Source: an uncultured Prevotella sp.
GTDB taxonomy: Bacteria > Bacteroidota > Bacteroidia > Bacteroidales > Bacteroidaceae
Assembly: GCA_934219025.1 (NCBI GenBank)
Contig: CAKQDG010000074.1
Coordinates: 1 to 11,563 of the forward strand
Direction of reading: 5' to 3'
Length of the DNA stretch: 11,563 nt
Of this stretch, positions 6,919 through 11,563 are shown piece by piece. A program made the translations under genes and the position numbers. The number at the start of each line of letters is the position of its first letter. Within the stretch, counting starts at the first letter, position 1. Under the pieces are notes generated by a model, which worked only from the letters and a program-made list of their open reading frames with translations, ran no database searches and was not told where the DNA came from.

Positions 6919-7596
6919 ATGCGCAGTTCATTGAAGTTCATAACAGCCATGTGCGTGGCAGCAGCGGCAATGCTGCTGTTCCGCTGCGTGGCTTTCACCA
7001 TATACACAGTGCCGCAGACGGGCATCAAGCCATGGCTCGTCAGCGGCGACCGTGTGTTGGTGAACAGATGGAGCTACGGACTGCGCACAGGGGGAGAAAA
7101 ATTCTTTCCTTACAGCAGGTGGTTCAAAAAACCTGTGGGCAAAGGGCAACTCGTGGCTTTCAACTATCCCCTCGACACCATCAACGCCGTGAGCAGCCGT
7201 CCTGTTCATGCTGCTTTCTGCATGGCTGGGCCGGGAGACACTGTGATGATAAACAGGAAGCCCATCATTCCGCCAAAGAAATGCCGAATGGTGGAAGTTA
7301 CGCCATGGAACATAAAACTGCTGTGCAACACTTACCGCATCCATGAACACCGCAACGCCGACATTATCGGCAACAAGCTGTTTCTTGACGGCAAGGAAAC
7401 GAAATATGCGTATTTTTCTAAAAACTACTACTGGATGAGCGTCATGCCCGAAGATTCGTTTCCCGACTCGCGTTTCTACGGCTTCGTGCCTGAAGACCAT
7501 ATTATAGGGCGAATAGTGATGATTGTGTACTCCAGAGGCAACAGCAGCTCCTTCTTCGGCAGCTTCCGCAAAGACAGATGGCTAAAAGGACTGTGA
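6919..7596 (+). CDS. Signal peptidase I-like protein lacking the Ser/Lys catalytic dyad (probable pseudoenzyme)
   Basis: This 225-residue protein has one N-terminal membrane helix (about 7-29) and the S26 fold motifs in the right order. Box B is replaced by VPQTGIKPWLVSGD (31-44). Ungapped alignment to the upstream lepB (PSSSLEKSLLTGD) puts G35 where the nucleophile S99 should be. Box D reads AAFCMAGPGD (98-107), with A99 where catalytic K251 should be. Box E has become SVMPEDSFPDSR (174-185), losing GDNR but keeping PDSR and the following FYGFVPEDHIIG, nearly identical to lepB. The large insertions of the long paralogue are missing. The frame is intact and conserved in structural positions, so this looks like a maintained non-proteolytic paralogue rather than decay. 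A role as a partner or regulator of the active peptidase, or in binding signal peptides, is inference only. Residual activity from the neighbouring T34 cannot be excluded. Confidence 0.85.
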   Translation: MRSSLKFITAMCVAAAAMLLFRCVAFTIYTVPQTGIKPWLVSGDRVLVNRWSYGLRTGGEKFFPYSRWFKKPVGKGQLVAFNYPLDTINAVSSRPVHAAFCMAGPGDTVMINRKPIIPPKKCRMVEVTPWNIKLLCNTYRIHEHRNADIIGNKLFLDGKETKYAYFSKNYYWMSVMPEDSFPDSRFYGFVPEDHIIGRIVMIVYSRGNSSSFFGSFRKDRWLKGL

Positions 7597-7611
7597 AAAC
7601 AATCTGTTCTC

Positions 7612-7683
7612 CCCTACTATTCCCATTTGTCCTATAAGTCCCATTACCCATAGTTCTCACATTACTCCCAGCTCTCCCATCAA
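7612..7683 (+). repeat. Degenerate 9-bp-period TCCCA repeats in the junction before the WbqC-family gene
   Basis: A 9-bp register runs without slipping over eight units: CCCTACTAT (7612), TCCCATTTG (7621), TCCTATAAG (7630), TCCCATTAC (7639), CCATAGTTC (7648), TCACATTAC (7657), TCCCAGCTC (7666) and TCCCATCAA (7675). Four of the eight keep TCCCA. The last unit is followed by GAAAACAATA and the start codon at 7694. It looks like an eroded version of the tracts at 5272-5313 and 10037-10077. Confidence 0.75.
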
Positions 7684-7693
7684 GAAAACAATA

Positions 7694-8314
7694 ATGAAAA
7701 CAGCATTATTATCATCAACATACTTCGGTCCGGTGCAGTGGTATCAGAAGCTGAACTGCTACGACAATATCCTGATTGAGCAACACGACAGCTTCATAAA
7801 GCAGACTTTCCGCAACCGCTGCCTCATTGCCACACCAAACGGGCAATTGGCCCTCAGCGTGCCAACCAAGCCACAGGAAGAAAAAGGCGGAAATACACCG
7901 ACTGCAATCAGTTCTCACGGCAACTGGCGCCACGTTCACTGGAATGCGCTTAAAAGCGCCTACGGCGAATCGCCTTTCTTTGAATATTATGCCGACGACA
8001 TAAAACCTTTTTTCGAGAAGGAGTGGCAATACTTGTACGACTTCAATATGGACATCTGTCGCTGCTTGTGCGCCCTTCTCGACATAACGCCCCACATATC
8101 CCTCACCGACCACTATATAACGCGAGAGGAGGCAAAAGAAAGCGGAATGGATGACTTCCGCGACGTTATCCGCCCCAAGCATCCCCTACCCGACCCGGAT
8201 TTCTCTCCCCGGAAATACTATCAAGTCTACGGGCAGCGACACGGTTTCTTGCCCAACATGAGCATCCTCGACCTGCTTTTCAACATGGGCAACGAAAGCG
8301 TCTTGTGGCTATAG
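7694..8314 (+). CDS. WbqC-family protein
   Basis: This 206-residue soluble protein has the WbqC-like family pattern. It begins MKTALLSSTYFGPVQWYQKL, with YFGPVQWY the N-terminal signature (10-17), then shows RNRCLIATPNG (40-50) and WRHVHWNALKSAYGESPFFE (78-97). It ends FLPNMSILDLLFNMGNES (about 184-201). The length is usual for the family. The name comes from a gene in an O-antigen cluster, but no reaction is firmly established; a nucleotide-sugar or glycan-related role is the common guess. It follows the two signal peptidase genes, and I recall this association from other Bacteroidota; together with dapB it hints at an envelope-related task. No signal peptide or membrane segment is seen. The start at 7694 is preceded by GAAAACAATA after the last TCCCA repeat. 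Confidence 0.88.
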   Translation: MKTALLSSTYFGPVQWYQKLNCYDNILIEQHDSFIKQTFRNRCLIATPNGQLALSVPTKPQEEKGGNTPTAISSHGNWRHVHWNALKSAYGESPFFEYYADDIKPFFEKEWQYLYDFNMDICRCLCALLDITPHISLTDHYITREEAKESGMDDFRDVIRPKHPLPDPDFSPRKYYQVYGQRHGFLPNMSILDLLFNMGNESVLWL

Positions 8315-8334
8315 AACTTATAAAATTGTTATAC

Positions 8335-8442
8335 CCCGACCCCTCCGACCCCTCCGAGCAGTCCGACCCCTCCGAGTTGTCCGACCCCTCCGAGTTGTCC
8401 GAGCAGTCCGAGCCCTCCGAGCAGTCCGAGCAGTCCGAGTTG
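8335..8442 (+). repeat. Array of twelve 9-bp units, TCCGA + 4-bp variant, before the thioesterase gene
   Basis: The block is exactly 12 x 9 bp. Every unit is TCCGA plus one of four endings, except the first, which begins CCCGA. The order of the last three bases is CCC, CCC, CAG, CCC, TTG, CCC, TTG, CAG, CCC, CAG, CAG, TTG. It starts 20 bp after the WbqC-family stop and is followed by TCCTCC, a C-run, then TCCCATTAA (8461-8469) and an A-rich leader to the start at 8481. A near-match to the -7 box, TAAAATTG (8321-8328), lies just before it. Confidence 0.95.
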
Positions 8443-8480
8443 TCCTCCCCCCCAAAAAACTCCCATTAACAATAAAAAAA

Positions 8481-8894
8481 ATGAAATACATCTTCGAAAC
8501 CAAAATGATGGTCCGCGACTATGAGTGCGACATCGAAGGCATTGTAAACAACGCCAACTATCTGCACTACGCAGAACACACCCGCCACCTTTTTCTGCAG
8601 CAGTGCGGACTGAGCTTCGCCGACATGCACCGGCGCGGCATCGACGCTGTGGTGGCAAGGATGAACCTTCAGTTTAAAACTCCTCTGCAATGCGACGACG
8701 AGTTCTTCTCGCGTCTGAACCTGACGAAAGAGGGCATAAAATACGTGTTCCACCAAGACATCTACCGCGCATCTGACAACAAGATTTGCTTCAAGGGCAT
8801 CATTGAACTCGTTTGCATCGTAGACGGAAAACTCGCCAACAGTCCCGAATACGACGAGGCTTTTAAGGATTATCTGAACAACCGGAAAAAATGA
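8481..8894 (+). CDS. Acyl-CoA thioesterase of the YbgC/4HBT hotdog family
   Basis: This 137-residue cytoplasmic protein has the length and opening of YbgC/FcbC-type hotdog thioesterases, which hydrolyse acyl-CoA or acyl-ACP thioesters. The signature region VRDYECDIEGIVNNANYLHY (11-30) matches the family's catalytic turn, with D17 in the position of the catalytic Asp, and the ANYLHYAEHTR helix follows. The middle part, VVARMNLQFKTPLQCDDEF, gives the typical central strands. The physiological substrate is unknown. It overlaps dprA by 4 bp (ATGA at 8891-8894), the only overlapping junction in the run, so translation of the two is probably coupled. From memory this pair is also seen in related genomes. 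The start at 8481 follows TCCCATTAACAATAAAAAAA. Confidence 0.88.
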   Translation: MKYIFETKMMVRDYECDIEGIVNNANYLHYAEHTRHLFLQQCGLSFADMHRRGIDAVVARMNLQFKTPLQCDDEFFSRLNLTKEGIKYVFHQDIYRASDNKICFKGIIELVCIVDGKLANSPEYDEAFKDYLNNRKK

Positions 8895-10024
8895 CCACCA
8901 TATCAAATGAAACTCTGTGTGCAATGACCTTAGCCAGGATAAGCCAGTTCAACAGCTCTGCAATAAAAGAGCTTTACAGAAGGGCTGGCTCGTTCAGTAG
9001 CATCATAGAACACAGAAACAATATCAGGGATATAGCCGGAGACTGTCCGCAACGCATAATCTCATCTCTGAAAAATATCGAAAAGATACAGGAGCGCGCA
9101 ACGACAGAAGCCGAGTATGCCAAAGAGCACGGAATTCAAATTCTCACGATAAACGACGGGAATTATCCGCAAAGGCTCAAGGAATGTGAGGATGCTCCCA
9201 TCGTGATGTTCTACAAGGGTAATGCAAACCTCAATGCTAAAAGGGTGATAAACGTCGTGGGAACTCGACATGCCACAATTTATGCCGACGACTGCATAAG
9301 AAACCTGGTGGAAAGAATCAAGAAACTCTGTCCGGAGATTCTGATTGTCAGCGGACTGGCATATGGTGTGGATATCATGGCACACCGACATTCGCTGGAA
9401 AACGGCATTCCAACCGTGGGCGTACTGGCACACGGACTGGACAACCTGTATCCGCCACGACACCGCGAAACGGCCAACAGAATGATTGAATGTGGCGGAC
9501 TGCTCACGGAGCATTTCACACACACCAATGCCGACAAGGTGAACTTCGTGAAGCGCAACCGCATTGTGGCGGGCATGTCTGACGCCACAATCCTTGTGGA
9601 AAGTGCTGCCCACGGCGGAGGGCTGATTACTTGCCGACTGGCACAGTCTTACAGCCGCGATGTGTTTGCCTTCCCCGGCAGAGTGGGCGACCCTTATTCC
9701 GAGGGATGCAACAATCTGATAAAAGACAACGGGGCACAACTCATAACCTCGGCCGACGACCTGGTGAAGACTATGGGATGGGAAGACGACGCAAAGCTTG
9801 CCTCTGCACAGAAGCAGGGCATTGAGCGCTCTTTGTTTCCGGAACTCAACGGCGACGAAAAGACTATTACGGAGTTTCTGAACGAAGGGGACATGCAACT
9901 TAATGTGCTGGCTGCAAAAACCGGTTTGCCGATAAACAAAATATCGGCAACTCTCTTTTCGCTCGAGATGAAAGGCATAGTGAAGGCGCTGGCCGGAGGA
10001 TTTTATCACCTGATAGCAAACTGA
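8891..10024 (+). CDS. dprA: DNA-processing protein A (recombination mediator)
   Basis: DprA/Smf binds incoming single-stranded DNA and loads RecA during natural transformation; it is also conserved in species not known to be competent. The 377-residue chain has an N-terminal helical (SAM-like) region to about 70. The Rossmann-like DprA core (about 80-295) follows, with VVGTR (122-126), SGLAYGVDIMAH (154-165), VLAHGLDNLYPPRH (178-191), NFVKRNRIVAGMSDATILVE (218-237), the AHGGGLITCRLA loop (240-251), and FPGRVGD and GCNNLIKDNGAQLI (272-285). Residues 320-377 form a winged-helix C-terminal domain (DML1-like; GDMQLNVLAAKTGLPINKIS). All landmarks of a full-length protein are present. The ATG at 8891 overlaps the thioesterase stop. 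dusB follows after 72 bp. Confidence 0.97.
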   Translation: MTTISNETLCAMTLARISQFNSSAIKELYRRAGSFSSIIEHRNNIRDIAGDCPQRIISSLKNIEKIQERATTEAEYAKEHGIQILTINDGNYPQRLKECEDAPIVMFYKGNANLNAKRVINVVGTRHATIYADDCIRNLVERIKKLCPEILIVSGLAYGVDIMAHRHSLENGIPTVGVLAHGLDNLYPPRHRETANRMIECGGLLTEHFTHTNADKVNFVKRNRIVAGMSDATILVESAAHGGGLITCRLAQSYSRDVFAFPGRVGDPYSEGCNNLIKDNGAQLITSADDLVKTMGWEDDAKLASAQKQGIERSLFPELNGDEKTITEFLNEGDMQLNVLAAKTGLPINKISATLFSLEMKGIVKALAGGFYHLIAN

Positions 10025-10036
10025 CGCTATTGACTC

Positions 10037-10077
10037 TCCCAGTTCTCCCATTTCCCCCAGTTCTCCCAGTTCTCCCA
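10037..10077 (+). repeat. 9-bp-period TCCCA repeats in the dprA-dusB junction
   Basis: TCCCAGTTC (10037), TCCCATTTC (10046), CCCCAGTTC (10055), TCCCAGTTC (10064) and TCCCA (10073) run head to tail at 9-bp spacing, then a nearly pure A tract of 19 nt leads to the dusB start at 10097. The template strand carries five runs of at least three G with loops of 4-6 nt, a canonical G-quadruplex pattern. Confidence 0.9.
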
Positions 10078-10096
10078 AAAAAAAGAAAAAAAAACA

Positions 10097-11071
10097 ATGA
10101 AAATAGGAAACATCCAATTTGGCGACCGCCCACTCTTCCTCGCACCGATGGAAGACGTGACCGACATAGGCTTCCGCATGCTGTGCAAGCGCTACGGAGC
10201 ATCCATGGTTTATACTGAATTTGTCAGCGCAGAAGCTCTTGTGCGCTCCGTGAAGAGCACCGTGAGCAAACTCACCATCAGCGATGAAGAGCGCCCCGTG
10301 GGAATTCAAATCTACGGCAGAGACGTGGAATCAATGGTTGAAGCTGCAAAAATCGTGGAAGACCAGGCCCACCCCGATGTGATAGACATCAACTTTGGCT
10401 GTCCGGTGAAGAAAGTGGCAGGCAAGGGTGCTGGCGCAGGAATGCTCCAGAACGTGCCTCTTTTGCTCGACATCACGCGAAATGTGGTTAAGGCGGTCAA
10501 TACCCCAGTAACGGTGAAAACGCGCTTAGGATGGAACAATGACAGTCTGATAATCTACGAGCTTGCCGAGCAACTGCAAGACTGCGGCATCCAGGCTCTG
10601 ACTATCCACGGCAGAACACGCGCACAGATGTATACCGGCGAGGCCGACTGGACACTCATAGGCAGGGTGAAGAGCAACCCGCGCATCAACATCCCCATTA
10701 TCGGCAACGGCGACATCTGTTCGCCGGAAGACACTAAGCGCGCGTTTGAAGAATATGGCGTGGATGCCGTGATGATCGGCAGGGCTACTTTCGGCAGGCC
10801 CTGGATTTTCAAGGAGATAAGGGATTTCCTCGACGGCAAGGAGGCTGACGCTACGCTCGACTTCAACAAAAAGCTCGACATCCTTGAGGAGCAGCTGCGC
10901 ATCAACGTGGAGCGCATCGACGAATACCGCGGCATTCTGCACACAAGGCGCCATCTCGCCGCCAGTCCGATATTCAAGGGAATACCAAATTTCCGCCAGA
11001 CTCGTATCGCCATGCTCCGTGCTTCGTCTATGGACGAACTGATGGCTATTCTGGAGGAACAGCGGAAATAA
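10097..11071 (+). CDS. dusB: tRNA-dihydrouridine synthase
   Basis: This cytoplasmic FMN-dependent enzyme reduces specific uridines in tRNA D-loops to dihydrouridine with NAD(P)H. The 324-residue TIM-barrel chain opens with the FMN-binding phrase PLFLAPMEDVTD (12-23). The active-site signature DINFGCPVKKV (97-107) contains the catalytic Cys C102. VKTRLGW (140-146) supplies the flavin-binding Lys K141, TIHGRTRAQMYTGEADW (169-185) contains H171, and IPIIGNGDI with VMIGRATFGRPW gives the phosphate-binding strands. A C-terminal helical domain of about 80 residues completes the usual Dus layout. Motifs fit the DusB subgroup, although the exact target position cannot be read from sequence. The start at 10097 comes after an A tract and gives the normal N-terminus. 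It is the last gene of the plus-strand run, ahead of a convergent gene. Confidence 0.96.
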   Translation: MKIGNIQFGDRPLFLAPMEDVTDIGFRMLCKRYGASMVYTEFVSAEALVRSVKSTVSKLTISDEERPVGIQIYGRDVESMVEAAKIVEDQAHPDVIDINFGCPVKKVAGKGAGAGMLQNVPLLLDITRNVVKAVNTPVTVKTRLGWNNDSLIIYELAEQLQDCGIQALTIHGRTRAQMYTGEADWTLIGRVKSNPRINIPIIGNGDICSPEDTKRAFEEYGVDAVMIGRATFGRPWIFKEIRDFLDGKEADATLDFNKKLDILEEQLRINVERIDEYRGILHTRRHLAASPIFKGIPNFRQTRIAMLRASSMDELMAILEEQRK

Positions 11072-11124
11072 CGGGCAAATATTCGGTTCTACACTTAAAA
11101 TTATATATATTTTATTTTTTGTGA

Positions 11125-11217
11125 TTTTACCCTCACACCCTCACCCTCCACACTTAAACCGTTGATTACCTGCAAAATAGCAGGGTGAGGGTAAGGGTGA
11201 GGGGTGTGAGGGTAAAA
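11125..11217. repeat. Long inverted repeat with overlapping G-quadruplex motif after dusB
   Basis: The left arm (11125-11147, starting TTTTACCCTCACACC) pairs with the right arm (11194-11217, ending GGTGTGAGGGTAAAA) over 23 bp with one bulged base, around a 46-nt spacer. The right side carries five G-runs on the plus strand, at 11183, 11189, 11195, 11201 and 11210, with loops TGA, TAA, TGA and TGTGA: a canonical short-loop G-quadruplex motif that would also be present in dusB 3' RNA. The stem uses the last three G-runs, so hairpin and quadruplex are mutually exclusive. Confidence 0.85.
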
Positions 11218-11247
11218 GTTATGTTGGCAGAGCGTCGCCTTGCGGAA

Positions 11248-11344
11248 GCAAAGCGCCGCTTTGCCATGAACAAAGCACCGCTATACCGGCAGTATAGCTA
11301 TGCTGCACTCGCGGTACCAAAACGCTTTGCGATTTTGGTACCGC
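11248..11344. repeat. Cluster of three hairpins before the convergent gene's stop
   Basis: Hairpin 1 is GCAAAGCG/CGCTTTGC (11248-11255 with 11257-11264, 1-nt spacer). Hairpin 2 is GCTATAC/GTATAGC (11280-11286 with 11292-11298, 5-nt loop CGGCA). Hairpin 3 is GCGGTACCAAAA/TTTTGGTACCGC (11311-11322 with 11333-11344), extended by CGC/GCG with one bulged A around TTT. The last ends 7 bp from the stop of the minus-strand secreted protein. The GCTTTGC words recall the 1318-1403 repeats. Confidence 0.8.
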
Positions 11345-11351
11345 ATAATTA

Positions 11352-11563
11352 CTACTTGACGACTTTCTTGCCGTTCACTACATACACGCCCTTGCCAAGG
11401 TTGCTCATGTCTGTGCCCACATATCTGCCGTCAATTGTATAGATGCGTTCCTCGACATTCTGCCCACCTACGGCAAGCGTATTGTTTATGCCGCTCGTGC
11501 CGCCGTCAAGTTTTGGGGTTTCAACGATGTTGGGGAATTGTCCCCATGTTCTGTTGGCAGCAA
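11352..11563 (-). CDS. C-terminal end of a secreted protein with a T9SS-like sorting tail (runs off right edge)
   Basis: The last 69 codons of a minus-strand gene are visible, ending with TAG at 11354-11352. A linker rich in G, N and T (KLDGGTSGINNTLAVGGQN) leads to a compact end domain, ERIYTIDGRYVGTDMSNL, followed by GKGVYVVNGKKVVK. This is the usual form of the C-terminal domain in many Prevotella and Porphyromonas secreted proteins: a IYxxDGRxV strand, a short turn, GKGVYVVNGKK, and a terminal Lys. In T9SS cargo this domain directs outer-membrane translocation and is removed during surface attachment. The functional part of the protein is outside the window, so its activity is unknown. 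The preceding WGQFPNIVETPKLD suggests a beta domain just before the linker. It converges on dusB across a hairpin-rich gap. Confidence 0.82.
   Translation of the reverse strand, partial: AANRTWGQFPNIVETPKLDGGTSGINNTLAVGGQNVEERIYTIDGRYVGTDMSNLGKGVYVVNGKKVVK

Larger units (their letters stand above)
11072..11351. other. 280-bp convergent intergenic region with stacked inverted repeats
   Basis: Between the convergent dusB and secreted-protein ends lie an AT-rich segment (11090-11128), a long C-rich/G-rich inverted repeat (11125-11217) and three compact hairpins (11248-11344). No credible gene is present; ORFs here consist of repeat sequence. The location suits transcript ends for both sides, but no stem is followed by a proper T-run, so termination is inferred from position only. 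Confidence 0.7.

Noticed and set aside
5624..6931. A 435-codon minus-strand ORF opposite lepB
   Set aside because: It is antisense to all catalytic boxes of lepB, and its N-terminal part is simply the 28-bp repeat array translated (repeated KSLYVFVQ-like words).
6919..7596. Calling the second signal peptidase a decayed pseudogene
   Set aside because: There are no frameshifts or premature stops, the membrane helix and the PEDH segment are intact, and the replacement residues look like stable substitutions.
8318..8658. Minus-strand ORFs reading the 9-bp array as Gly/Leu repeats or Arg/Thr repeats
   Set aside because: Several frames are open because the unit is a multiple of three and lacks stops; the products are pure repeat translation with no leader or conserved part.
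9062..10309. A 415-codon minus-strand ORF opposite dprA and the dusB start
   Set aside because: It spans two genes and an intergenic repeat in antisense, and the repeat gives an artificial GELGELGE stretch; no family features.
1..11563. tRNA, rRNA, riboswitch, transposase or toxin-antitoxin genes
   Set aside because: I looked for tRNA-like ends, transposase motifs and small paired ORFs on both strands and saw nothing I could support.

Overview
The window fits a Bacteroidales genome, most likely Prevotellaceae. Evidence: start codons sit behind A-rich leaders rather than GGAGG-type ribosome sites; promoters resemble the Bacteroidota -7 element TAnnTTTG; a fused SpmA-SpmB protein, a WbqC-family protein and paired signal peptidase I genes occur together; and two partial secreted proteins lie at the edges, one ending in a type IX secretion (T9SS)-like C-terminal tail. 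The assignment rests on gene content and motifs, not on a database search.

Left part (1-4287, all minus strand): the N-terminal 358 codons of a secreted calycin/PCMD-like protein that runs off the left edge; a 460-bp gene-free stretch (1076-1535) rich in hairpins; then a probable two-gene unit, transcribed right to left, of a SpmA-SpmB fusion (nucleoside-recognition/gate membrane protein) and a Wzx/MurJ-like polysaccharide flippase. A 193-bp divergent promoter region (4288-4480) with perfect -7 boxes on both strands separates this from the right part.

Middle and right part (4481-11071, all plus strand): a seven-gene run, dapB, lepB, a second lepB-like gene without catalytic residues, a WbqC-family gene, a hotdog thioesterase, dprA and dusB. 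I see no convincing internal promoter, so it may be one operon. It joins lysine/meso-diaminopimelate synthesis (cell wall), protein export, a possible glycan-related function, thioester hydrolysis, DNA uptake/recombination and tRNA modification. A 280-bp intergenic region packed with inverted repeats follows, then the C-terminal 69 codons of a minus-strand secreted protein that enters from the right edge.

The most unusual features are these. (1) The second signal peptidase keeps the fold motifs, but aligns Gly and Ala at the catalytic Ser and Lys positions of its active neighbour. (2) Every non-overlapping junction in the seven-gene run carries a repeat tract. Four are 9-bp-period arrays built on TCCCA or TCCGA, and four leaders end in TCCCA plus an A-rich spacer just before the start codon. 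The other junction is a 28-bp tandem array that begins inside the lepB stop region. In at least two tracts the 9-bp period places G-triplets on the template strand in a canonical G-quadruplex pattern. (3) The region after dusB combines a long inverted repeat with a very strong G-quadruplex motif.
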